This document shows positions 1 to 6,304 of a stretch of 7,607 bases of DNA, in pieces. The notes under the pieces were generated by a model. That model had not been told where the DNA came from. It worked only from the letters and a program-made list of their open reading frames with translations, and did not search any database. Position 1 is the stretch's first letter. Each line of letters begins with the position of its first letter. The position numbers and the translations under genes are program-made. This DNA comes from Acidimicrobiaceae bacterium TMED189 (lineage in GTDB: Bacteria; Actinomycetota; Acidimicrobiia; Actinomarinales; Actinomarinaceae), in contig NHIM01000022.1 in the NCBI GenBank assembly GCA_002169845.1, forward strand, positions 17,418-25,024. The letters are read 5' to 3'.

Positions 1-561
1 ATCGTCTTCGGCATTTATTTTTTCTCCACGCTCTATTAGCTCATGGTAAGAAACAACATAATCTTTATGACTTACTTCATCGTAGCCATTGATTAGAATA
101 ATTTTTTCTAAGCTCGGACAATTACTTTTAGCTTTATCAATTTCATTAAATAGTTCTAGATCTCCAGCAATCGCAATTTTTGCCTCCATAAGATTTGCTA
201 CATACTCAATTTGACCAGCTTTTAATTGTTTATATAAAGTAGATGGAGTAGAGCCTGAATGCATAATTGCTAAATCTGAAATATTGTGTTCTTTCGTATT
301 ATTTGACATAATAAAAGCCATATCTCCTGGCTTAAGACCTAGGTCTATTAATCCTGATGCAAGATTATGTATATTTTTTCTGTACTCACTCCAAGACATT
401 GCATCCCAGCCAGTGTATTCAGCGTTAATCGGAGTATTAATAGCAGGATAATTTGGGTATTCATCAGCATTGCTATTAATGTAATCTATTAAAGTTTTGC
501 CATCTATTTTTGCATCAATAGAAGCTGCTTGATTTTTCAGAAATTCATGTAATTCAGTAAT
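1..561 (-). CDS. AMP-forming acyl-CoA ligase (long-chain fatty acid-CoA ligase type), N-terminal 187 residues, runs off left edge
   Basis: The reading frame is open from the left edge to a stop at 610-612 and encodes the N-terminal subdomain of an ANL-superfamily adenylate-forming enzyme. Visible hallmarks are WSEYRKNIHNLASGL (a W-x-E-[YFL] helix followed by A-x-GL), LGLKPGDMAFIMSNN, EHNISDLAIMHSG, and STPSTLYKQL followed by QIEYV, the usual order in FadD-like ligases. These enzymes activate a carboxylate as an acyl-AMP and transfer it to CoA in the cytoplasm. The P-loop, adenylate-binding motifs and C-terminal lid lie outside the window, so substrate cannot be judged. The start is unusual: there is no ATG, GTG or TTG between the upstream stop and Met55, which is already inside the conserved region. 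An AAAAGGAG Shine-Dalgarno sits 5 nt before an ATT at 559-561, so I place the start there. The gene is divergent from the glycosyltransferase. Family call is firm; the long-chain specificity is inferred. Confidence 0.85.
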   Translation of the reverse strand, partial: MTELHEFLKNQAASIDAKIDGKTLIDYINSNADEYPNYPAINTPINAEYTGWDAMSWSEYRKNIHNLASGLIDLGLKPGDMAFIMSNNTKEHNISDLAIMHSGSTPSTLYKQLKAGQIEYVANLMEAKIAIAGDLELFNEIDKAKSNCPSLEKIILINGYDEVSHKDYVVSYHELIERGEKINAEDD

Positions 562-566
562 ATTAA

Positions 567-571
567 CTCCT
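567..571 (-). promoter_or_regulatory. Shine-Dalgarno (AGGAG) for the ligase, pointing to an ATT start
   Basis: On the minus strand, AAAAGGAG is followed by the 5-nt spacer TTAAT and then ATT at 561-559. This spacing equals that of the clear SD sites of the GH13, malQ and antiporter genes in this window. It is the main reason for choosing ATT as the initiation codon. Confidence 0.6.
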
Positions 572-673
572 TTTGTTAATTTAATTTTAATGTAATTTAC
601 AAAATTTAACTAATGGATTTAACTTTAATAAAGATATTACGCATCTTGGAATATTATTTTCTAAAATATTTTT

Positions 674-680
674 AAGGAGA
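674..680 (+). promoter_or_regulatory. Shine-Dalgarno AAGGAGA before the GT8 TTG start
   Basis: AAGGAGA lies 8 nt upstream of the TTG at 689-691 and supports that non-ATG start, which also gives the typical GT8 N-terminus (a few residues before the first beta strand). Confidence 0.7.
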
Positions 681-688
681 TAAATTTT

Positions 689-1480
689 TTGAAATATAAT
701 AAAACGCTTATAGTTACATCTTTTGACGAGAAATACTTCGATTATGCATGTGTGCCAATTAAAACTCTTGGTATGAACTATTCAAGAAGTGAAAAATTAA
801 AGGTTTGTTGTTTGGTGCCTGAAAATTTGCAAGAAAGAGAATCTGAATTTATTAAGATAATTAATCAAGAAAATCTCGATATAAATTTTATTACCTCTGA
901 AAAGTACATTGAGTTTACAGAGTCAGGTTATGCATTTGAAAAAGAATACATAACCAAAAATATGCATCACAGATTGTTTTTAGGAAGTACATTTAGTAAA
1001 TATGACAAAGTTATATATATAGATCCAGATACAATAATTTTGCGAGATGTAGCTCCTCTTTTAGATTATGAAATTTCTTCTCCTATATCTGCAGTAGTCG
1101 AATACACGGGTATGAGCTTTAGGACCTTCAATGAAAAAGATTATCCTTATTTTAATAATGGAGTCTTTATTGCGAATCTAGATTACTGGAGAAAAGAAAA
1201 CCTAGAAAATCAGTTTGTCGAGTGGATAAAAGAAAATGGTCCAACTGAGTGTCCAGAACAGGATGCAATGAACTTTGTATTTAGAAATAAATGGGCTCCC
1301 CTCCCTCTAACTTTTAACTTACTTGCTTTTAAATTGATGGAAGATAGCAAATTAGCTGAAAATTATCCTGAACCGCTAATAGTCCACTTTGTAGGAAACT
1401 ATAAACCATGGAATGATAAACATATACCAATATGGACAGATAGGTGGCTTAGCGAATACAGAAAACTTTTTCCACAATAG
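689..1480 (+). CDS. Glycosyltransferase family 8 (glycogenin/galactinol synthase-like fold)
   Basis: This 263-residue protein begins at TTG after a good SD. It has the complete GT8 motif set in order: an N-terminal strand (TLIVTSFDEKYF, residues 6-17), the metal-binding D-x-D as DPD within VIYIDPDTIILRD (residues 108-120), YFNNGVFIANLDYWR (154-168), EQDAMN (190-195) and the C-terminal HFVGNYKPW (233-241), whose His usually completes Mn2+ coordination. There is no signal peptide or membrane segment, so it should act in the cytoplasm. GT8 enzymes are retaining transferases that use nucleotide sugars; the family includes glycogenin, galactinol synthase and lipopolysaccharide glucosyl/galactosyltransferases. 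Sugar and acceptor cannot be read from the sequence. Its position beside GH13 and GH77 alpha-glucan enzymes raises the possibility of a glucan role, but it is on the opposite strand to the GH13 gene and not in an obvious operon. It ends 11 bp from the convergent GH13 gene with no terminator hairpin between. Confidence 0.9.
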   Translation: MKYNKTLIVTSFDEKYFDYACVPIKTLGMNYSRSEKLKVCCLVPENLQERESEFIKIINQENLDINFITSEKYIEFTESGYAFEKEYITKNMHHRLFLGSTFSKYDKVIYIDPDTIILRDVAPLLDYEISSPISAVVEYTGMSFRTFNEKDYPYFNNGVFIANLDYWRKENLENQFVEWIKENGPTECPEQDAMNFVFRNKWAPLPLTFNLLAFKLMEDSKLAENYPEPLIVHFVGNYKPWNDKHIPIWTDRWLSEYRKLFPQ

Positions 1481-1491
1481 AAATGGAATTG

Positions 1492-3420
1492 TTATTTTTC
1501 GTGAATTATTATCCCTGTATTAGGTTGTAATTTATTAATCAATATTTCTTTATTTTCTAGTTTTATATCAAATTCACCATATATTTTTTCTACACTGTGA
1601 GCCTGAGAAGAAATTTTAAAATCTTTAACAAGTGAATCTCTGTTAAAAATACAAATTAGAGATTCTTTTTGTAAAACTCTACGAAAAATAACTACCCCTT
1701 CGGATGATGGAATTAATTCAAAAGTCCCATATTTTAGGATGCTATTAGAATTTTTTAAATTCATTAAGATTGATGTAATTTCTTTTAACTGAATATTCCA
1801 ATTTGGCTCATCATTCCATGGAAAAGGCTCTCTGTTATTAGGTTCATTGCCACCATCTAGACCTATTTCATCTCCGTAGTATATAGATGCAATGCCTGGA
1901 AATGTTGCTTGAAAAAATATAGCTCCATAAACTTCTTCAGGTTTCTCACATCTATTTAGAAACCTTTTTACATCATGACTACTGAGTAAATTTTGGCAGG
2001 ATGATATTGCTTCAAATGAATACATCGAATAGAGGTGTGCAAGTGATTCTGAAAATTCATCGGGTGTCATATTTTTATTTGCAAAGAAATCAATCATATT
2101 TTCTCTAAAAGAATAATTCATAGTCCCATCAAACATATCTCCCTGTAGCCACTGGGAAGTATCACCAAATATTTCGGAAAGCAACAAGATATCTTTTTTA
2201 GCTTTTTTTGCTACCTCTCGAAAATCTCTCCAGAAAGAAGTATCTATCTCTTTAGCAACATCCATACGCCACCCATCTATGTCAAAGTTTTTTATCCAAT
2301 ATTCAGTAACTTCCAAGGCCCATTTTCTGGCATCAGTTGAGCTGTAATTTACTTTTGGCATATCTGGGACTCCCCACCAAGATTTATAAGTTGGTTCACA
2401 TATTGGACCATCATCTTCAAATATTTCAACAGGTACCTTTGTTTCGCTAAATGTTTTATCAAGGTATTCTTTATATTCTTCCTCATTTCCATCCCATCCA
2501 ACTTTGTAGGTTTGAGAATACAAATGGGGCCTGTATTTTAATCTTATCGGATAATCAAAAACCGTAAACCAATCTTTGTATTTTGAGTCAGCACCATTTT
2601 GTATTAGATCTTGAAATGCAAAATGTCTTGGATGTACATGATTTAAAGAGCAATCAAGAACAACTTTCATGTTCATTGAATGGGCCTTTTCGATAAGTAA
2701 AGTTAATGCTTCGTCACCCCCAAAGTTGTCATCAACTTTAAAGTGGTCCCATGTATCATACTTGTGTACACTTCCAGAAAGAAATATTGGATTTAGATAA
2801 ATAATGTTAACACCTAAGTTTTTAATATAATCAAGCTCTTCAATCACTCCGTATAAATCTCCACCTTGAAATCCAAGTCTTGTTGGCTTAGATCCCCAAT
2901 CAAACACATTCTCAGGATTTAATTTGGGATTAGAATTTTTAAACTTTTCCGGAAATATCTGATACATAACGCCACCAAAAAACCAATCCGGAATTGTATG
3001 ACGTTTAAAAGAATCTACATCTAATGACCATTTTTCAGCTGGTGAAATAAAATTTGCTACGCCACTAGTGCCGAAATAAACATTGATATTTTCTTCTGTT
3101 TGGGCTCCAAAGCTGAATTTGGCTTCTTTACTTCGTAGGTCAACGTGTGCTCTCCAATAATTAAATCTTTCTGTCTCTGCGTACAATTTAAGCTCTACTG
3201 GGCGAAATTCAGAATCCTCTAATAAAAGCCATGCTTTTTTAATGTTCGTTTGTGTATGGATTCTTACTTTAAGGACTCCATCAGATGAAATGCTTAAGAA
3301 TTTTTTATCAAGTGCATTAAATCTAATGTCATAAAACCCTAAGTGGACATCGCCGTCAAAAAACTCTATTTTTTGAGCTTCACCTTCATCATTGAATACT
3401 GGGCTGTGGTTTTCTACCAA
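1492..3420 (-). CDS. GH13 alpha-amylase family enzyme, neopullulanase/cyclomaltodextrinase/maltogenic amylase type
   Basis: This 642-residue cytoplasmic alpha-glucan hydrolase has no signal peptide. Residues about 26-130 form a beta-rich N-domain of the CBM34 kind. The (beta/alpha)8 barrel follows, from MYQIFPEKF (about 152) with QGGDLYGVIEELDYI and NPIF. All conserved GH13 regions are present: DCSLNH (256-261), the subfamily-20-like MPKVN (354-358), GWRMDVAKE with nucleophile Asp387 and Arg385, LLSEIFGD with acid/base Glu416, and SSHD with His482/Asp483. A C-terminal beta domain closes the protein. The stretch between region I and MPKVN (about residues 285-350) looks longer than in common neopullulanases. 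The frame stays open upstream to 3693, but that part is the complement of conserved malQ sequence. I choose TTG at 3420-3418 because AAAGGA lies 5 nt before it; the ATG at 3474 has no SD and would leave 1 bp to malQ. The expected activity is hydrolysis of cyclodextrins, pullulan or maltodextrins; exact substrate is inferred. Confidence 0.9.
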   Translation of the reverse strand: MVENHSPVFNDEGEAQKIEFFDGDVHLGFYDIRFNALDKKFLSISSDGVLKVRIHTQTNIKKAWLLLEDSEFRPVELKLYAETERFNYWRAHVDLRSKEAKFSFGAQTEENINVYFGTSGVANFISPAEKWSLDVDSFKRHTIPDWFFGGVMYQIFPEKFKNSNPKLNPENVFDWGSKPTRLGFQGGDLYGVIEELDYIKNLGVNIIYLNPIFLSGSVHKYDTWDHFKVDDNFGGDEALTLLIEKAHSMNMKVVLDCSLNHVHPRHFAFQDLIQNGADSKYKDWFTVFDYPIRLKYRPHLYSQTYKVGWDGNEEEYKEYLDKTFSETKVPVEIFEDDGPICEPTYKSWWGVPDMPKVNYSSTDARKWALEVTEYWIKNFDIDGWRMDVAKEIDTSFWRDFREVAKKAKKDILLLSEIFGDTSQWLQGDMFDGTMNYSFRENMIDFFANKNMTPDEFSESLAHLYSMYSFEAISSCQNLLSSHDVKRFLNRCEKPEEVYGAIFFQATFPGIASIYYGDEIGLDGGNEPNNREPFPWNDEPNWNIQLKEITSILMNLKNSNSILKYGTFELIPSSEGVVIFRRVLQKESLICIFNRDSLVKDFKISSQAHSVEKIYGEFDIKLENKEILINKLQPNTGIIIHEK

Positions 3421-3475
3421 AATAATCCTTTTTTTTCTATTTACATAATAATATAAAGTATATTGAAAGGTCATT
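3421..3475. promoter_or_regulatory. 55-bp divergent promoter and translation-start region shared by the GH13 gene and malQ
   Basis: The gap holds an SD-5nt-TTG start on each strand. The minus strand has AAAGGA at 3431-3426 before TTG 3420, and the plus strand has GAAAGG at 3465-3470 before TTG 3476. Between them is an A/T core. Minus-strand TATTAT (3450-3445) with ATGACC (3474-3469) at an 18-bp spacer is a passable -10/-35 pair. Plus-strand candidates CATAAT (3444-3449) and TATAAA (3452-3457) overlap it but have poor -35 boxes. If right, the two promoters overlap physically and would compete for polymerase, and both leaders would be under about 25 nt. No operator palindrome is evident. Confidence 0.5.
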
Positions 3476-4945
3476 TTGGATATTAAGAAAAGTAGCGGTT
3501 TAATTTTCCATCCCACGTCTTTACCAGGTAAACATGGAATTGGAAATTTTGGAAAAAATGCAAAGACTTTTGTTGATTTCTTAGTAGAAACTAATACAAA
3601 GATATGGCAAGTATTACCACTTGGTCCAACTGATGAATTAGAGTATTCCCCATATTCAAGTCCATCTTCAGTTCTAGGGAATATTAACCTCATTGATCTT
3701 GATAATCTTCATAATCATTCGGACTTCACCTTAGAAGAAAATAAGTTTCCTGACGAGTTTATTGACTTTAAGAATGTATATAAATATAAAAGTAATGCTT
3801 TGTATAATATTTCAAAAAGCATTGACATAAATGAAAATTATTATCAACAATTTTTAAATAATAAACTTATAAGAGAACACATTACATTTTTAACTCTTAA
3901 TAAAATAAATCAAAATCCCTGGTTAAGTTGGAATGAAAGTGAAAAATCTTATTCAGAACATTTATTTGAATATGTTAGTAACAAATATGAAGAAGAATTT
4001 AAATATAATCTTTTCACTCAATATGAATTTACACGGCAATGGAACGAATTAAAACAATACGCAAATAAATCAGGTATTAAGGTATTAGGTGATATACCAA
4101 TATACGTAAATCATAATTCTGCTGATGTTTGGAGTAATAATAATCTTTTTGAACTCGACAATACAGGAAATATGTCATATGTCTCTGGTGCAGTCCCAGA
4201 CGAATTTACTGCTGACGGTCAGGTGTGGAATACAACTCTCTATGATTGGGATATAAACAGAGAAGAGAATTATGAATATTGGATTAATAAACTTAAAAGT
4301 AATTTAGATAAAGTTGATTATTTACGTATTGACCATTTTGTTGGCTTCTTTCAATATTGGGCAATCCCAATTAAAGAATCTGCTTTAAATGGAAGTTGGA
4401 GAAAAGGTCCTTGGAAAACATTTTTTAAAGAGGTGAGTAAAGAAATACCAATGTCCAAGTTGGTGGCTGAAGACCTTGGAGTTGTATTATCTGAAACAGA
4501 AGAAATACTGAGTAAATACAACATACCTGGAATGAAAGTTCTTCAACAAAGAATTCCTTCAGATATAATCCATGACGAGATACATCCGAACGAATGGAAA
4601 GAAAATCTTATTGCGTACACAGGAACTCACGATAGTCCCACTATTAAGCAATGGTTTGGCGAAAGTAATGAAATGCAAATTCAATATTTTAACGAGTACA
4701 GGAAAGAACTAAATTTTAAACTAAGCAATGATGTGTGGGACTTTATCTCGCTTGTATGGGAATCACCAGCACAAGTTTCTGTTACGACCGTTCAGGATTT
4801 ATTAGAACTAGATAAAGAAGCAAGATTTAATTCTCCAGGTACAAAAACAGGTAACTGGGGATGGAGGCTTAAAGAGATGGATCAACTGAATTCAAGTATT
4901 AAAAATCTTAAGTTATTAAATGAAATGAATTCAAGAAATATTTAA
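3476..4945 (+). CDS. malQ: 4-alpha-glucanotransferase (amylomaltase), GH77
   Basis: This 489-residue protein, with a TTG start and GAAAGG 5 nt upstream, has the usual length of bacterial amylomaltases of the Thermus type. It transfers alpha-1,4-glucan segments between maltodextrins, releasing glucose, in the cytoplasm. Motifs in order are SGLIFHPTSLPG (7-18), WQVLPLGPT and SPYSSPSS (44-65), GDIPIYVNHNSADVW (205-219), VPDEFTADGQVWNTTLYDW (240-258), YLRIDHFVGFF with nucleophile Asp286 (282-292), VAEDLGVV with acid/base Glu332 (330-337), TGTHDSPT with the transition-state Asp386 (382-389), and the C-terminal ARFNSPGT followed by NWGWR. All three catalytic carboxylates are present. The residues after THD read SPT where many family members have NDT. 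The gene is head-to-head with the GH13 gene, and the two enzymes would cooperate in maltodextrin or glycogen turnover. It ends on a TAA that overlaps the stop of the cytochrome gene. The function is well supported. Confidence 0.95.
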   Translation: MDIKKSSGLIFHPTSLPGKHGIGNFGKNAKTFVDFLVETNTKIWQVLPLGPTDELEYSPYSSPSSVLGNINLIDLDNLHNHSDFTLEENKFPDEFIDFKNVYKYKSNALYNISKSIDINENYYQQFLNNKLIREHITFLTLNKINQNPWLSWNESEKSYSEHLFEYVSNKYEEEFKYNLFTQYEFTRQWNELKQYANKSGIKVLGDIPIYVNHNSADVWSNNNLFELDNTGNMSYVSGAVPDEFTADGQVWNTTLYDWDINREENYEYWINKLKSNLDKVDYLRIDHFVGFFQYWAIPIKESALNGSWRKGPWKTFFKEVSKEIPMSKLVAEDLGVVLSETEEILSKYNIPGMKVLQQRIPSDIIHDEIHPNEWKENLIAYTGTHDSPTIKQWFGESNEMQIQYFNEYRKELNFKLSNDVWDFISLVWESPAQVSVTTVQDLLELDKEARFNSPGTKTGNWGWRLKEMDQLNSSIKNLKLLNEMNSRNI

Positions 4946-5232
4946 TACTGACTTTTTATAAAATCAATGACAAGAGTTACCTCGTTATCGGTAAGTCGTT
5001 GAGCTGGCATTGAACCCTTGCCCATAGTTATGGTTTGTATCCAATATGAATCAGGCATTTGGGCAGCACTAGAGTCGGACTTTAAGCTGGGTCCTACTCC
5101 ACCAGATAAATCAGCTTTGTGGCATGCTGAACATCTTGATGTATAAATTTCTTCACCGGATGTTAGTTCTGTTACTTCAGCGGATGTACAAGATATTAGA
5201 AAAATAAAAAAGATACTTAATAACTTTTTCAA
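4942..5232 (-). CDS. Small mono-haem cytochrome c, predicted lipoprotein
   Basis: This 96-residue protein starts at TTG, 3 bp after tatA, with a weak purine-rich GAAGAG in the tatA tail as the only SD. The N-terminus KKLLSIFFIFLISC is a short signal sequence with a lipobox-like LISC, so Cys15 is probably lipidated and the domain tethered on the outer face of the cytoplasmic membrane. The haem is attached by CSACH (residues 34-38), the distal ligand is probably the Met of GKGSMPA, and the terminal helix LTDNEVTLVIDFIKSQ is typical of class I (cytochrome_CBB3-like) cytochromes. It would be an electron carrier; the partner is not visible. It is last in the apparent operon, and the TAA shares TTAA with the malQ stop on the other strand. 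Being next to tatA does not imply Tat export, because c-type apocytochromes use Sec and are matured outside. Confidence 0.88.
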   Translation of the reverse strand: MKKLLSIFFIFLISCTSAEVTELTSGEEIYTSRCSACHKADLSGGVGPSLKSDSSAAQMPDSYWIQTITMGKGSMPAQRLTDNEVTLVIDFIKSQY

Positions 5233-5235
5233 AGA

Positions 5236-5373
5236 TTACTCTTCTTCTAGACCGGATTTAAACTCTCTTGTTGATTTACCCAATGATTTAGCAAGACCTG
5301 GTAAACGTTTCGCCCCAAAGAGCAACAATAAAATTGTTAATATAATTAATAATTCTGGTAGTCCTAATCTCAT
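5236..5373 (-). CDS. tatA: Sec-independent (twin-arginine) protein translocase subunit TatA, very short form
   Basis: This 45-residue gene starts with ATG at 5373. The translation begins MRLGLPELLIILTILLLL and continues FGAKRLPGLAKSLGK and STREFKSGLEEE. It has the complete TatA signature: a short N-terminal transmembrane helix, the hinge FG (Phe19-Gly20), the amphipathic helix KRLPxLAxxLG, and REFKxG. TatA multimers form the pore-like assembly of the Tat system, which exports folded proteins using the proton motive force. The protein stops where the family's conserved part ends and lacks the variable charged tail, so it is at the short end of the family. No tatC or tatB is in the window, so the partner must be encoded elsewhere. 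It lies 31 bp after the DUF368 gene and 3 bp before the cytochrome gene, consistent with co-transcription. A weak AGG precedes the start. Confidence 0.9.
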   Translation of the reverse strand: MRLGLPELLIILTILLLLFGAKRLPGLAKSLGKSTREFKSGLEEE

Positions 5374-5404
5374 GACCTAATTGTAACTAGATTCTGTAAT
5401 TATT
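5374..5404. other. 31-bp spacer between the DUF368 gene and tatA
   Basis: This is the only gap of more than 10 bp in the minus-strand operon. It is A/T-rich with TTAGG just before the tatA start. It is too short and lacks a hairpin for a terminator. An internal promoter for tatA would have to lie inside the DUF368 coding end. I see nothing else in it. Confidence 0.4.
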
Positions 5405-6304
5405 TTAAGTTATAGATTTCTTTTGAATGAATGTAATTAATATATAACCCAAAAAAGAGAACGCAATAAAAAATCCAATTGAATTAGCCTCAGTTAAATC
5501 AGGTATGATTGGTTGTGTTACGACTGCCTCTTCAACACCATCACTATTAAGTCTTGTTTCTATAATTTGACGAAATGGCCATATTTTAATTAACGAACCA
5601 ATAAGAAACCCTGATAATAATGAAAGTAATTTATTTTTATAATTTTGAAACAAATAGTGCAAAAATCGACTAAAAATTATTAATCCAAAGATACATCCAG
5701 CTGCGAACACTATTATTACTCTCAGTTCAAAATCCTTTATTGCATTAATAATGAATTCATATTTAGAAAGCAACAAAAGAATAAAAGATCCACTAATTCC
5801 GGGAAGAATCATTGCTGTAATAGCAATTGATCCTGTAAAGAATACATAGACGTCTGTATTTGGGATATTTGTAGAATTTGATATAGATATAGCTCCGGCA
5901 GCAATTATGCCGACAAATACCCAGAATGCTAAATTAATATTAAAAGATTGAATATCTTTAAGTATTAAAACAGCAGAAGCAACTATTAAACCAAAGAAAA
6001 ATCCCCAGAGTTTATATTCATGATTTTCCAGTAGAAAGACTATAACCTGTGCGAGTAAAATAACAGAAGTAAAAATTCCTAATAAAAGAGTGATTAAAAA
6101 TTTTCCATTAAGTTCATTCCAAAATTTTTTAAATCCAGAAGCAAAAAAGGATTTAAATAAATCTAAATTTATATTTTTAATTGTAGTTATGAGTTCCTCG
6201 TAGATACCAGTAATAAGTGCAATAGTTCCCCCAGAAACTCCTGGAACAATATCTGCAGCACCCATAGCTACACCTTTAAAATAGAGTATTAATCTTGACT
6301 TCAT
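5405..6304 (-). CDS. DUF368 integral membrane protein, PopT-type polyprenyl-phosphate translocase family
   Basis: This 299-residue polytopic membrane protein has about eight hydrophobic segments. The family signature appears twice: KGVAMGAADIVPGVSGGT (10-27) near the N-terminus and ITAMILPGISGSFILLLL (162-179) in the middle. The pair PGVSGG/PGISGS marks an internally duplicated transporter fold. DUF368 members (PopT) have been reported to return undecaprenyl phosphate across the membrane for reuse in envelope glycan synthesis, with conditional importance at alkaline pH; that role is transferred by family here. A charged loop (about 250-272) precedes the last hydrophobic segment. It begins inside the antiporter gene: ATGA overlaps the antiporter stop TGA, and no good SD is seen, so translation is probably coupled. 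Co-translation with a proton antiporter fits a pH-linked job. Family call is strong; biochemical role is inferred. Confidence 0.88.
   Translation of the reverse strand: MKSRLILYFKGVAMGAADIVPGVSGGTIALITGIYEELITTIKNINLDLFKSFFASGFKKFWNELNGKFLITLLLGIFTSVILLAQVIVFLLENHEYKLWGFFFGLIVASAVLILKDIQSFNINLAFWVFVGIIAAGAISISNSTNIPNTDVYVFFTGSIAITAMILPGISGSFILLLLSKYEFIINAIKDFELRVIIVFAAGCIFGLIIFSRFLHYLFQNYKNKLLSLLSGFLIGSLIKIWPFRQIIETRLNSDGVEEAVVTQPIIPDLTEANSIGFFIAFSFLGYILITFIQKKSIT

Larger units (their letters stand above)
562..688. promoter_or_regulatory. Divergent intergenic region between the ligase and the GT8 gene
   Basis: This 127-bp gap between two outward-reading genes must carry both promoters. It is almost pure A/T. 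On the plus strand there are -10-like hexamers TATTAC (635-640) and TATTAT (652-657), but neither has a convincing -35 box at the right distance, so I do not assign a specific promoter. No tRNA, small ORF, riboswitch-like structure or strong inverted repeat is visible. Confidence 0.5.

Noticed and set aside
650..672. A/T inverted repeat (AATATT...AATATT) upstream of the GT8 gene
   Set aside because: It is composed only of weak A/T pairs in very A/T-rich DNA and expected by chance; there is no basis for calling an operator.
1481..1491. Possible bidirectional terminator between the convergent GT8 and GH13 genes
   Set aside because: The 11-bp gap contains no hairpin and none is evident in the flanking coding ends.
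3427..3438. T-rich run that could be a terminator tail
   Set aside because: No GC stem precedes it on either strand, it lies upstream of both genes, and on the minus strand it is the SD region of the GH13 gene.
3421..3693. N-terminal extension of the GH13 reading frame to 3693
   Set aside because: The extra 91 codons are the complement of the conserved malQ N-terminus and resemble no protein domain. TTG 3420 has a well-spaced SD, while the upstream ATG codons do not.
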